From Reticulitermes speratus (Eukaryota; Arthropoda; Insecta; Blattodea; Rhinotermitidae): a DNA stretch of 64,000 nucleotides. A program made the position numbers and the translations under genes. The stretch covers positions 46,365,480 through 46,429,479 of the forward strand of contig JAJKFL010000042.1 in NCBI GenBank assembly GCA_021186555.1, written 5' to 3'. Numbering within the stretch: position 1 is the stretch's first letter; every line of letters starts with the position of its first letter. Shown piece by piece: positions 1 through 12,734 of this stretch. The notes beneath the pieces were generated by a model. That model searched no databases. It was not told where the DNA came from and worked only from the letters and a program-made list of their open reading frames with translations.

Positions 1-142
1 GGCCCGACACAGAGATCTTTACCTGACAACATTCATCACTGGAAAGAGACAGACATCCATAACCCCGGCGAGATTCGAACCCGCAATCCCAGCAAGCAAG
101 CGGCCGCAGACCCACGCCTTAGACCGCGCGACCACTGGGATC
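1..142 (-). repeat. SINE-A, tRNA-Leu-like head, cut by window edge
   Basis: Read on the minus strand this begins with a tRNA-like head: box A-like TGGTCGCGCGGTCTAAGG, a cloverleaf-like middle, and box B-like GGGTTCGAATC. It then runs into the body seen in the other SINE-A copies (ATGGATGTCTGTCTCTT and onward). Box A resembles tRNA-Leu (TGGCCGAGCGGTCTAAGG), so a tRNA-Leu origin is likely. The 3' body lies outside the window. It is a retroposed RNA polymerase III-type element, not a working tRNA gene. Confidence 0.85.
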
Positions 143-1089
143 GACACAATGGCTTTCTATTGGTAATAAACAGACTTACATAATTAACAAAAGCTCACAT
201 TCCGATGTACTATCACACAAATCAATACAACATTCTTTCAATTTTAGAAATTGTCCTATCTATTTCAAGTTCAAGTCTGTGAACGTTTACTGTTTACTCA
301 AGCGAAATCTAAAGTGTCATATCTGACAAGTTTCACTTAAACAACATTTATACTCATTCTCTTCCATTTTGGCCATGTTCAGAACTTCACTTTATCAATT
401 AAGCACACAGCGGTCAGGTTCTATTTAAGTTGTCCTTTTCTTTTCCCCCCATTCATTACCGACTTCAGTTTATACTGAGATCTGTTTTTACCACGCTGAG
501 ATCTGCTTTCTGTCTTCTGTCAGTCTGGGGAACCTAACGTACACAATCTAAAAAAGACAGGCAATGTACGTGTAAAGTAACACTGTGGCGCGTTCGCGTA
601 ACGGTTGTCAAAAGGGGAGTGTACGCTGTTGAGCTACGTGTCACTGTAAACAACAAAAGAGCAATGATTTTTGCACAGAAACCCTTTTAGGACGAACTTA
701 CGTCGCCGGCAACAATAAAATCTACTGACGTCTTCACGCAAAGTCCCGTTTTTTTCGTCTGGTTTTAACCAAATCTGGATTTTCTCGACAGATTCTCATA
801 CAAGTCCCCAATACTAAATTTCAAGGAAATCCTTCCAATAATTGCCTCACCGATACATGAGGACATACGGACGGACACAACGCAGCTAATGGCGCTTTAT
901 CACGGCTATTTATATGCGCCTAAATATTAAATGTATTTTTCTAAGTCGGTTATGCATATTTACTTCAATGCGGTTTTGGAATTGCGTGTGTCGAAAAAAA
1001 AATTATTTTCTTCCCTGTTAACCTTAGACCAACAGAGACTGTTACACGTGCAATCTGATTTACATTTTTTTCCCCACACAATTAATTCC
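143..1089. other. Unique sequence, no gene recognised
   Basis: I see no convincing coding region. There are scattered AT-rich runs only. A 70-codon open frame begins at 931, but its 3' part overlaps the repeat relic at 1090 and it resembles nothing I know. Confidence 0.5.
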
Positions 1090-1195
1090 TTTCCTTTGCC
1101 CTCACAACAAACAATGATTGTTTTACTACACAGCATTAAATAACTGACCTTTATAATGCAAAACCTGTTTACTCTGAGGCATAAACTGTATTTTT
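1090..1195 (+). repeat. Decayed relative of the 114-bp satellite unit
   Basis: The order of short blocks matches the 114-bp unit of 56.7-61 kb: CAACAAACA, then GATTGTTTTACTACACAGCATTAA, CTGACC, CTGTTTACT and ACTGTATTT. Divergence is high and only one unit is present. It is probably an old copy of the internal part of the TTAA-flanked MITE described below. Its termini are not recognisable. Confidence 0.5.
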
Positions 1196-1845
1196 ATATA
1201 TGCTAACCAGGCCATTTGCCGTTCTAAATTATGTCTTATACCTAACACTTAGTTTTAACTCGTTGACAAATCTTTGCTCTATATTAGAGTAGTTCTTTTG
1301 AAAGCGAACTCTATTATGGGCTATCCATTGCACTACAGCACTTCCATGTATACTAGCAAATCTGGAAATAGTATTTGCTTTTAGCATATCTTCTGTTGAT
1401 GCCGGTTCCTTCCACTTACCACACAAGTTGAAAAAGTAGGTGATTAAAATCCAGACCCTTGGTTTGTGCTGCTTACCTGCAACAAAAATCGTATCGTTAA
1501 ATGGCAATATAAGTGACACATGTTTCAATTAAGAAATTATAACGAGTCTTTAAAACACAGACCACTACGCCATCCAATTTCTTTAACTTAGACAGCTCCC
1601 CATGTGGCCTATACAGTGTGTTCCTTCATACGTATTTCTTATGATTCTTATAAACAAATGCGATGAATTGAACAGTATTAACTGGTTAGTCTATGTATTG
1701 GAGATGTATTCCTTTTATAGGGAAGGCAGTGAACTTTTAAATATTGTTCAGGTTAAGTTAGGGTTAAAAGGTTAATTAAACTGGACCCTTCAAGACTGAA
1801 TTAATCTTGCTCCGAAGAGAAACCAGTGAGAGGGCGTAGTGAATA
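1196..1845. other. Unique sequence, no gene recognised
   Basis: A 99-codon minus-strand frame (1229-1528) has no recognisable domain. I see no repeat structure. Confidence 0.4.
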
Positions 1846-2373
1846 TTTAGTTTAGATAAAGGAATGAGATGACTGTCATCTTCTCATTTGTTAGATAAAG
1901 GAATGAGATGACTGTCATCTCTCATTTAGTTTAGATAAAGGAATGAGATGACTGTCATCTTCTCATTTAGTTTAGATAAAGGAATGAGATGACTGTAATC
2001 TTCTCATTAGTTTAGATAAAGGAATGAGATGACTGTCATCTTCTCATTTAGTTTAGATAAAGGAATGAGATGACTGTCATCTTCTCATTTAGTTTAGATA
2101 AAGGAATGAGATGACTGTAATCTTCTCATTTAGTTTAGATAAAGGAATGAGATGACTGTCATCTTCTCATTTAGTTTAGATAAAGGAATGAGATGACTAT
2201 AATCTTCTCATTTAGTTAGATAAAGGAATGAGATGACTGTCATCTTCTCATTTAGTTTAGATAAAGGAATGAGATGACTGTAATCTTCTCATTTAGTTTA
2301 GATAAAGGAATGAGATGACTGTCATCTTCTCATTTAGTTTAGATAAAGGAATGAGATGACTGTCATCTTCTCA
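1846..2373. repeat. 41-bp minisatellite, about 13 copies
   Basis: The unit is of the type TTTAGATAAAGGAATGAGAT followed by GACTGTCATCTTCTCATTTAG. Copies differ by a few substitutions (GTCATC versus GTAATC) and short deletions. Each unit contains a short inverted repeat, GATGAC-T-GTCATC, that could form a hairpin in single-stranded DNA. The variant with GTAATC breaks the hairpin. Confidence 0.95.
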
Positions 2374-3961
2374 ACTGCAAAGCGGCTTCTTGTAATCTAT
2401 CAGTCAGCAAATAAATAATTAATATTTTTGGATAAAAACAACTGGTATATTATTTTATATTATTTCATTGAAGTAGTTACAGTCGTCTGAATTGTAACAC
2501 CGTTTGTATGAATTCTCATTTCAAATTCGGTCTTAGTTTCATTTGCCGGGAAAACGTCTGTTCCCTTTTGGAATGAATTTATAACAAAATTCACACTTTT
2601 GTTAACCTATTTCCCTGTAGGTTTTCTACGTGTGTTTTCGAATTTTCAGTAGTTCTCATATTATTCTTAGTCATAGAGTGAGAGAATGATACATAGTCAT
2701 GTTGGTGTAATGAGGAACGTGTGTTAAATATGACATTACAAAGATAATATGTCCACCGAAACGAACCTTGCTTCCTGCGCCTATCATTTTGCTCATTTTA
2801 TTGCAACGCCTGCAAAATTTTGTTTAGACCTTAAGCATTACAATGGAGTCCGAGAAGTTGCCGCACACAGGCGAAGTTTCAACTCAGCGGATCGCATCAA
2901 CGCACGGACCTCTCAGTGAATATTCCTTACCCTGCTGACCTTACTATCAATAACTGCTTTAAAAATAGTTATTTGATTATGTGTATCTTTCCTGCTTTAT
3001 AATATAGCGTACATTTTTTAGGTATGTGAGAACAGCGTGATCCCATTCGTATTCTGTGATATTATGGAACACATCAGAAACATTAAATTATTACGAGCAC
3101 AACTGCGATAACCTAAAATGTCACATAATGTAATTCGTTGAAGAATTCTGTTCTATGAATTATTTTCAGCATCTGTATATCATAAATTTGTGAAAAAAAA
3201 ATTGTTTCATAAACTAATATCACAATAAAAGAATGTTGTCCGAGAATAAAACGCAAAATATGAGATGGAGTAAAAAAAATGCTTTCGAACGAAACATTTA
3301 TGAACCGCCCACAAAGTGTTTGTGGACCACAAGCGGTCCTTGGACCATGTGTAGAGAAACGCTGGCGAAAATGTCTGCTCAAACACGCCCATATGTTTGT
3401 AATCAACCTCAGGAATAATAACAGGAAACTTTAAAATATACGGAACTTGTTACGCTATTTTTTGCAGTCCGTCACCATTTTGACATCAGGCAGTACTTCC
3501 TACCTAACCATATGATTCTCAGCGTCCAATTTCGGTCTGAATGAAGCGAAGCTTTAATAAAAGCTAGATACTCTCAGACTATAACGTAGAGTTAGCGCAG
3601 ACCAAAATATCCGTGCAAAGCAACTTGTATATCAAATGGCTATACGAGATCTGCGGCAGTGGATGACAAGAACATGGTCCTCCGAGATGTGACGTCAGGA
3701 TCTAACTACGAGACTACATTGCGTCAAATCCAGAGAGCCTTAACTTTACGTGGGGGTCAGGATTAAATTTTGAGATAAAGTTTTGTCAGAGCTACAATAC
3801 ACTGGCTGAAATATTACGATCGACGAAGGATGGTAATTAATTTTATGAGAGACATAAACACACTTCGTTGCATTGGACACAGCTGCCAGAAAAAAAACTC
3901 AGTTGCTTTCAGGAGAAATGAAGATAGGAAAATAATAAGCGTCGTTTTTATGTACTATATA
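2374..3961. other. Unique sequence, no gene recognised
   Basis: Short open frames at 3113-3418 overlap on both strands and show no domain, so I do not call them genes. I saw no tandem or inverted repeat by eye. Confidence 0.4.
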
Positions 3962-4204
3962 GAGTCGAACTCGGTTATAACGTCATGAAATGGACTGAAT
4001 ACTTTGTCGTTATAAACGAGTGTCGTTTAAACGAGTGTCGTTAAAACGAGTGTGTTATAACGAGTGTCGTTATAAACGAGTGTCGTTATAACCGAGCAGT
4101 ATAATGTTATGGTTAGCAGTGAGGAATTAACTGGTACCACAGAATATATGACGTTATAAAAGAGATGTCGCATAAACCGATGTCGTTATAACCGGGTTAG
4201 ACTG
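3962..4204. mobile_element. Pogo/Tigger-like MITE (copy 1) with internal short tandem block
   Basis: The ends form a terminal inverted repeat of about 20 bp: AGTCGAACTCGGTTATAACG at the left, and the complement of CAGTCTAACCCGGTTATAAC at the right. TA flanks both sides (3960-3961 and 4205-4206), as expected for the IS630-Tc1-mariner superfamily. The start resembles Tigger/pogo termini. There is no transposase, so it is non-autonomous. Between about 4004 and 4098 a 16-bp phrase (GAGTGTCGTTATAAAC and variants) is repeated about six times. The copy at 29718 has only one or two, so the block expanded after insertion or in a sublineage. Confidence 0.7.
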
Positions 4205-4206
4205 TA

Positions 4207-4961
4207 ATGATATATATGTATGTTATATGATGGTAGGTGTGTAACACTAACAACAGGCGGATAGGCGCAGTTTATTTTGTGCAAAAAAGTCTTCAGAATG
4301 GGATTTTGTGCAAATTTTTCACACAGACATCTGTGGCGACTTGGCTCTAATGCAAACCGTAAGTGAAACAGAGTGTTGCAGACTGCAATCCGCACGTTAA
4401 TTGCAAATATAACTTATACGCGCACTTCGGTTTCAAATTATCGACAGAAATAAATTGAAATGACCCACGGCGACAAAATTACCCAACGTCACACTTTAAA
4501 ATTAACAAGAGTGAATTTAAGTGTAATACTATTAGTGCATATGACATAATTGATGGAGTGTATAATTTTCAAATCTGTTTTCCAATACACTGTAATGACA
4601 AGCTTTGTTCAAATTAATATATTAAAAGCTTTTGTTTACTCTAATACAATTTAGCTTCATCAGCAGAGCACTTCAATTCAGGATAATAAGTTTTGCATCA
4701 CAAACTCACATTAAAATAGTCAGTAACGTGATAATTTGTAAACTGACTTTATACATTATGGCGGAGGACTTGTTATAGGTTATGGTTTATTTTTTTGAAC
4801 AGTTTGTGGTAATTTAATTCGTATTTCTAAGTACGATTGTACAGAACTGATGCATTCATTCATATGATGCATACATTCAACAGTTTTGTTAACGAAAATA
4901 TTCATGGTGCTATTTAATTCTCAAAGTTAAAGTACCGGAATTTTAAACAGGAAGCACCAGA
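4207..4961. other. Unique AT-rich sequence
   Basis: No gene, repeat or conserved motif recognised. A 69-codon minus frame at 4186-4395 overlaps the MITE end and is not credible as a gene. Confidence 0.4.
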
Positions 4962-5022
4962 TCGCACTCTGCGGATAACTCGCTTTGGAAGAGGCTGTGG
5001 ACCTGTCGTAAGACAGACTACG
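4962..5022 (+). mobile_element. LINE 3' end fragment
   Basis: In one frame this encodes TRFGRGCGPVVRQTT, which matches the extreme C-terminus of the LINE proteins at 45868 and 18863 (TRFGRGYGPVVRQTAE). Only about 60 bp of homology remain, so this is a heavily 5'-truncated retrocopy. Confidence 0.7.
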
Positions 5023-5295
5023 AAATTAATTAATCCCCAACGTAAAATTGATTATTTTCCCATTATTTTTATGGTAATCAGGAAGATTATAAAATGAGGA
5101 ACAGAGAAAAAAATACGTACTTCCATTTCTCTCTAGAACTTGTTTACCTTCCATCGATCAAATGTCGTGGTCGAGTTTGCGTACCCCACCACCACCCCTC
5201 ACCCCGGCCCACTCTCCCACTCCTGCTTCATTTTCGGGATATCCTGGTCTCAAAAATCAGCTTCGTAGCCTCCCTTATTCTGTACAGGAACATGC

Positions 5296-6670
5296 CGGGT
5301 TCACAGACACTATGTCAAACTTACCACGACGTCATACTTCAACACGGTTCACATACACTATGTCAAACCTTACCACGACGTCATACTTCAACACGGTTCA
5401 CAGACACTATGTCAAACCTTACCACGACGTCATACTTCAACACGGTTCACAGACACTATGTCAAACCTTACCACGACGTCATACTTCAACACGGTTCACA
5501 GACACTATGTCAAACCTTACCACGACGTCATACTTCAACACGGTTCACATACACTATGTCAAAGCTTACCACGACGTCATACTTCAACACGGTTCACAGA
5601 CACTATGTCAAAACTTACCACGACGTCATACTTCAACACGGTTCACAGACACTATGTCAAACCTTACCACGACGTCATACTTCAACACGGTTCACAGACA
5701 CTATGTCAAACCTTACCACGACGTCATACTTCAACACGGTTCACAGACACTATGTCAAACCTTACCACGACGTCATACTTCAACACGGTTCACAGACACT
5801 ATGTCAAACCTTACCACGACGTCATACTTCAACACGGTTCACAGACACTATGTCAAACCTTACCACGACGTCATACTTCAACACGGTTCACATACACTAT
5901 GTCAAACCTTACCACGACGTCATACTTCAACACGGTTCACAGACACTATGTCAAACCTTACCACGACGTCATACTTCAACACGGTTCACAGACACTATGT
6001 CAAACCTTACCACGACTCATACTTCAACACGGTTCACAGACACTATGTCAAACCTTACCACGACGTCATACTTCAACACGGTTCACAGACACTATGTCAA
6101 ACCTTACCACGACGTCATACTTAAAACACGGTTCACAGACACTATGTCAAAACTTACCACGACGTCATACTTCAACACGTTCACAGACACTATGTCAAAC
6201 CTTACCACGACGTCATACTTCAACACGGTTCACAGACACTATGTCAAACCTTACCACGACATCATACTTCAACACGGTTCACAGACACTATGTCAAACCT
6301 TACCACGACGTCATACTTCAACACGGTTCACAGACACTATGTCAAACCTTACCACGACATCATACTTCAACACGGTTCACAGACACTATGTCAAACCTTA
6401 CCACGACGTCATACTTCAACACGGTTCACAGACACTATGTCAAACCTTACCACGACGTCATACTTCAACACGGTTCACAGACACTATGTCAAACCTTACC
6501 ACGACGTCATACTTCAACACGGTTAACAGACACTATGTCAAACCTTACCACGACGTCATACTTCAACACGGTTCACAGACACTATGTCAAACCTTACCAC
6601 GACGTCATACTTCAACACGGTTCACAGACACTATGTCAAACCTTACCACGACGTCATACTTCAACACGGT
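5296..6670. repeat. 49-bp minisatellite, about 28 copies
   Basis: The unit reads ACACGGTTCACAGACACTAT, then GTCAAACCTTACCACGACGT, then CATACTTCA. Identity between copies is high, with occasional single changes (CAGACACT versus CATACACT) and small indels near 6013 and 6123-6180. Because 49 is not a multiple of three and the unit has no stop in any forward frame, the array yields forward open frames of up to 555 codons. These are artefacts of the repeat: the predicted peptide only cycles through the three frames of the unit. Confidence 0.95.
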
Positions 6671-6761
6671 TTCCAGATCCTTTGGCAATACTCATCGAAT
6701 AAATGATTTTGTTTATACGTTGTTGAAAAATGGAGGTTCGAGAGGTCTCTGTCTAGAATAG

Positions 6762-6809
6762 TATTAGTAGTAGTAGTAGCAGTAGTAGTAGTAGTAGCAG
6801 TAGTAGTGA
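6762..6809. repeat. (AGT)n/(AGC)n microsatellite
   Basis: A run of AGT triplets interrupted by AGC directly abuts the 3' end of the minus-strand SINE-B. It may have grown from that element's tail. Confidence 0.85.
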
Positions 6810-7060
6810 GGTAAAATTCACAATATAACCTGCCAGAAGGCAAAAAGGGGTGTGGAAGTATAGCTCTACTTTCTTTAACCTCGGCGCTAGGTGGGATTTG
6901 GTGGTCAACGCCACTTCCCGGCGCTTTACCCCCGGAAAGAGACCCGGTACCCATTGTACAGGAGGATGGGTGGGCCCCAGGGCCGGTCTGAACGTGTGCG
7001 AGAAATCTCGCCCCACCGGGATTCGATCCCGGACCTTCCAGCCCGTAGTCAGTCGCACAA
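6810..7060 (-). repeat. SINE-B, 5'-truncated
   Basis: On the minus strand the head is partly lost, but GACTACGGGCTGGAAGGTCC and the box B-like GGGATCGAATCCCGG remain. The SINE-B body follows (GACCGGCCCTGGGGCCCAC, AATGGGTACCGGGTC, GGGGGTAAAGCG, GCCGAGGTTAAAGAAAG). It matches the full copy at 42843. Antisense open frames across it are incidental. Confidence 0.85.
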
Positions 7061-7469
7061 ATAAAATAATAATAATTTGTAATAATTAAATAACCCGACT
7101 CCCACAATGCCCCTGGCGTGATTCAGTGATTGGGTCACACGCCGGGTTCCATAGCTACCACCGACTTCAGACACATTTTGCATAGTTCTAGACAATAGCG
7201 GTTGCGACAGACTGTTCACTGTGAGGTACACACTGAGACCGAAGAAACAGTTTTTATAATTGAGCATAGTGTGTTCCCTGCGATGTACGACATGGGGCTG
7301 AAGAAACAGTTGAGCATCGAGCACATAATACAACACAGCACAACATGCTAGCACTGTGATAGAAGGAAATGAGCCAGGGCTTGCTCTACGAATATTGAAA
7401 CTACCAATGAAAGGGGCAGTGGAGGAGCGCGTGAATTCTGTGGCAGCTCTTTACATAACGGTGACGTGG

Positions 7470-7503
<34 letters not shown>

Positions 7504-8270
7504 TAGTCTGAACTCACAGCAGTTCAGCCTGTTCTCACAACAGTACGGTCTCACTGACCAAGCACTTCATATTCACTGTTCTGCAAAAACTTTCTGACTA
7601 TACGGCATGTGTTAAGTATTACTGCTTTGTGCATTGAATATACAGAGCAGAGCGGAGATTGAGCAGTTTCGAAACTCTCATGCACTTTATTTGAGATAAT
7701 TCCCGTTATTCTAATACTAATGGTAGCATAATACTGCGTTCAGTTGCCATATTATTATTATTATTGTTATTATTATATTATTATTATTATTATTTGTGTG
7801 AAGAAAATCTGCATCCGGAATCCTTAAGATACTGAACCAACTGGTGTGCCTATTTAATAGACATACCTACTGAAACAGAGCAAGGATAAACTGATTTATA
7901 CAATCAGGCGACACAACAAGACATATTAGTCTACAACACACCACAGCTGGTTACCTGCTGGTAACTCAAACGGATTACCTCAAATGGTCAACGTCATACA
8001 TCAGACTCTACCAAGTGGAGCTAAGCCTGTTGACACTGAAGCACCATATTACAGGTAGCCTTACGTCACACAGTATACAGCTCTACACACACAGCAAGTG
8101 TTGTCGAAACGTCATTCGTCGTAACAAATATCAAATCCCACGAACGACAGCAAAGCTTGATTAACATATCGGTTCAGTGTTGGCTGTGGGAAATTAAAAC
8201 ACAGGGAGTAATACAGCAGCCAACACAGGCACTTAATAAAATACGATTCAAAATAAGTATAAAACTGCTA
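7061..8270. other. Mostly unique sequence with (TAA/TTA)n tracts
   Basis: Triplet repeats lie at about 7471-7506 (TAA turning into TTA, a small palindrome) and 7750-7795. The stretch 7170-7320 holds two loosely similar phrases that might be remote kin of the 114-bp unit, but I would not insist on it. No gene recognised. Confidence 0.45.
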
Positions 8271-8304
8271 CATGTTTCGGCTACGGGGTGCCATCTTCAG
8301 GGAG
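8271..8304 (-). other. CTGAAGA...GAAAC stem-loop motif (solo)
   Basis: On the minus strand: CTGAAGA, T, GGC, a loop, GCC, GAAACATG. The layout recalls a hammerhead ribozyme core (CUGANGA, stem II, GAAA), with one extra base before the stem. Its 3' context (GAAACATGTAG, then AGTTTTATA) is shared with the plus-strand motif at 55423, so both belong to one repeat family. Self-cleavage is not shown. Confidence 0.5.
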
Positions 8305-8683
8305 GTATTTAGAACAAACGAGTACAAGTCCAAAACGCTGATCTAGGTACTGTATCGCCCTTATTGGAATGATTAAAATATTAACATTCGAAAATACACA
8401 AAGTTAATAAGCATAAAATTGCAATTTGTGACATTAAACGTGAGCCATTACAGGTATAATTTCGCCGTTGTTTATATTCTGTATGCAGTGTGTAAACAAA
8501 CATCTGTCTCGATCTTACGTGATCCGACGAGATATCGTCTGGATAGAGCGTGTGAAGTGTGTCGTGTCAGGCGGTGTGGTATACAGTCGAGTGCTTTGTA
8601 ACGGGGGGAATGTTCATACCTGTTTTCGTGAAAATCCATCAATTTTTTTTTTCAAAAGTCGAAAGGGGAAGCAATATATAACA

Positions 8684-11567
8684 TATCATGTACATCTCAC
8701 ACATTCATGTACATCTCACACATCATGTACATCTCACACATCATGTACATCTCACACATCATGTACATCTCACACATCATGTACATCTCACACATCATGT
8801 ACATCTCACACATCATGTACATCTCAACATCATGTACATCTCACACATCATGTACATCTCACACATCATGTACATCTCACACATCATATACATCTCACAC
8901 ATCATATACATCTCACACATCATATACATCTCACACATCATGTACATCTCACACATCATATACATCTCCACACCATCAATACATCTCACACATCATATAC
9001 ATCTCACACATCATATACATCTCACACATTATGTACATCTCACACATCATATACATCTCACACATCATATACATCTCACACATCATGTATATCTCACATA
9101 TCATATACATCTCACATATCATGTACATCCACACATCATATACATCTCACACATCATATACATCTCACACATCATGTACATCTCACACATCATGTACATC
9201 TCACACATCATATACATCTCACACATTTGTACATCTCACACATCATATACATCTCACACATCATATACATCTCACACATTATGTACATCTCACACATTAT
9301 GTACATCTCACACATCATATATATCTCACACATCATGTACATCTCACACATCATGTACATCTCACACATCATATACATCTCACACATCATGTACATCTCA
9401 CACATCATATACATCTCACACATCATATACATCTCACACATCATATACATCTCACACATCATGTACATCTCACACATCATATACATCTCACACATCATGT
9501 ACATCTCACACATCATATACATCTCACACATCATATACATCTCACACATCATATACATCTCACACATCATGTACATCTCACACATCATGTACATCTCACA
9601 CATCATATACATCTCACACATCATATACATCTCACACATCATGTACATCTCACACATCATGTACATCTCACACATCACATACATCTCACACATCATGTAC
9701 ATCTCACACATCATATACATCTCACACATCATATACATCTCACACATCATATACATCTCACACATCATATACATCTCACACATCATGTACATCTCACACA
9801 TCATGTACATCTCACACATCATATACATCTCACACATCATGTACATCTCACACATCATATACATCTCACACATCATATAGATCTCACACATCATATACAT
9901 CTCACACTCATATACATCTCACACATCATGTACATCTCACACATCATATACATCTCACACATCATGTACATCTCACACATCATGTACATCTCACACATCA
10001 TATACATCTCACACATCATATACATCTCACACATCATATACATCTCACACATCATATACATCTCACACATCATATACATCTCACACATCATATACATCTC
10101 ACACATCATATACATCTCACACATCATGTACATCTCACACATCATATATATCTCACACATCATGTACATCTCACACATCATATACATCTCACACATCATG
10201 TACATCTCACACATCATATACATCTCACACATCATATACATCTCACACATCATATACATCTCACATATCATATACATCTCACACATCATGTACATCTCAC
10301 ACATCATATACATCTCACACATCATATACATCTCACACATCATATACATCTCACACATCATATACATCTCACACATCATATAGATCTCACACATCATGTA
10401 CATCTCACACATCATGTACATCTCACACATCATATACATCTCACACATCATATACATCTCACACATCATATACATCTCACAGATCATATACATCTCACAC
10501 ATCATATACATCTCACATATCATATACATCTCACACATCATATACATCTCACACATCATATACATCTCACACATCATATACATCTCACACATCATATACA
10601 TCTCACACATCATATAGATCTCACACATCATATAGATCTCACACATCATATACATCTCACACATCATATACATCTCACACATCATATACATCTCACACAT
10701 CATATACATCTCACACATCATATACATCTCACACATCACATACATCTCACACATCATGTACATCTCACACATCATATACATCTCACACATCATGTACATC
10801 TCACACATCATGTACATCTCACACATCATATACATCTCACACATCATATACATCTCACACATCATATACATCTCACACATCATATACATCTCACACATCA
10901 TATACATCTCACACATCATATACATCTCACACATTATGTACATCTCACACATCATATATATCTCACACATCATGTACATCTCACACATCATATACATCTC
11001 ACACATCATGTACATCTCACACATCATATACATCTCACACATCATATACATCTCACACATCATATACATCTCACACATCATGTACATCTCACACATCATA
11101 TACATCTCACACATCATATACATCTCACACATCATATACATCTCACACATCATATACATCTCACACATCATATAGATCTCACACATCATGTACATCTCAC
11201 ACATCATTACATCTCACACATCATATACATCTCACACATCATATACATCTCACACATCATATACATCTCACAATCATATACATCTCACACATCATATACA
11301 TCTCACATATCATATACATCTCACACAATCATATACATCTCACACATCATATACATCTCACACATCATATACATCTCACACATATATAACATCTCACACA
11401 TCATATACATCTCACACATCATATACATCTCACACATCATATACATCTACACACATCATATACATCTCACACATCATATACATCTCACACATCATATAAC
11501 ATCTCACACATCATATACATCTCACACATCATATACATCTCACACATCATATACATCTCACACACAC
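8684..11567. repeat. 18-bp minisatellite, about 160 copies
   Basis: The unit is CATCATRTACATCTCACA, where R is A or G in different copies, with rarer variants (TATAGATC, TATATATC, CATATC). Since 18 is a multiple of three, each frame repeats a fixed six-residue peptide (for example ISHIMY or HLTHHV) and both strands stay open. This gives frames of up to 964 codons that are not genes. Indels cluster at 8698-8960 and 11205-11560, at the array edges. Confidence 0.97.
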
Positions 11568-12734
11568 TTTTTAAGATCATGACTGGTCCTGCTGGAGATA
11601 CTAGGACTACGAAAGCATACACGGGGCAAATCGTGTTAAGACACAACTGCTGTGAACCATTACACAAAAATCGATGAACAACCACATCTACATTACATTA
11701 TTCTGATTTATTACGGTGTGTGGTCTATAAACGTTACGAAGAAGCCTACTTCATGTATCATATATCCTGAAGATGGAAGTAGTATACTCCGAAACTTTAG
11801 TAACCACCTACAAAACTAGACATTTTTCTCATCTCCGAAAAAAAACACAACACGAGATTCTTCGTCCTGAAAACAACTTTGAAGCCGCCTTAATTGTGAA
11901 TATAGGAATATCGATTGAATGTACTGTGTCGTCATTTCTTGAAAGGAAATGTCATCTAAAGGTTTCAGAGAGACAAGAGAGAGAGAGAGAGAGAGAGAGT
12001 GGGGGAGGGTCTTGCACTGCACCGACCGAAATACGTTTCTGAAATGAACGCAGATCTGAGACATGAACACGCTACGCCACTGCACAGCAAAAAAGGCAGA
12101 TGGCTAATTCATGTTCCCCAATCCACATACAGTATGAGCCGAAATCACTTTCACCATTTCATAAATTGTTTCTGAAGCAATCAGGCAAGGTACAAAACTG
12201 AACATTCGAGCACTAAACTAAACTGATTCTCAGTATCTCAAAGTTTGAATCTCGTATCCTGTTAATTACGTCGCGACCAGTTTCCGAAACCGTAAACACC
12301 ACTTACGCTCACGCTACGCTTCTTATTATGTCTACGCACCAATTACACAAGCACCCAGCAATACGGGCTAACAAAATTGGAAAACAGTTATTTATGAAAA
12401 ATTTAACTTACGAATGTCACATAATGATCTGATCTTTTTTCGGCTCAAAAATAAATCTTATTAAATTATAAATTAAACAGCAAATTGAACCTAATGTGTT
12501 CCGCAGCTGGACAAAACGGACCTACAGAATTATCCTGCGCCTTTAACAGCACATTCATTGCTATCCTCACATACAACACGAACACTGCCATTTGTTAATA
12601 ACACACATTTTGTACAGCAAGTAACACAGTGCATCAACAGCTGCACTGTGGATAACATATCTGCATCCTGCTACAAACGTCCTGGGTTCAAGTCTTAGCT
12701 CGAAAACCGGTATCGTAACTGAGACTTTCAATTG
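11568..12734. other. Unique sequence with a solo stem-loop motif and (GA)n
   Basis: A CTGAAGATGGA...TCCGAAAC motif lies at 11767-11794, resembling the one at 50916. A (GA)n run lies at about 11978-11999. No domain is seen in the 89-codon frames on either strand around 11773-12085. Confidence 0.45.

Noticed and set aside
3965-4205. TATAAC/GTTATAA words as a regulatory array
   Set aside because: Better explained as a pogo-like MITE with TA duplication and a short internal tandem block; a second copy exists at 29718.
5094-6761. Forward open frame of 555 codons with a repeated peptide, a possible repeat protein
   Set aside because: The 49-bp unit has no stop in any forward frame and cycles the frames; three overlapping frames are equally open. 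No promoter, splice or domain evidence.
7170-7320. Two loosely similar segments as further copies of the 114-bp unit
   Set aside because: Similarity is limited to a few short words (TATAATTGAG, TGTGTTCCCTGCG). It is not enough without an alignment score.
8684-11567. CRISPR-like regular repeats
   Set aside because: There are no unique spacers; the repeat is continuous head to tail, as in all the other arrays here.
8468-11582. Open frames up to 964 codons rich in His/Thr/Ser, and Met/Cys-rich frames on the other strand
   Set aside because: An 18-bp unit keeps every frame in phase and open. The peptides are only the unit translated.
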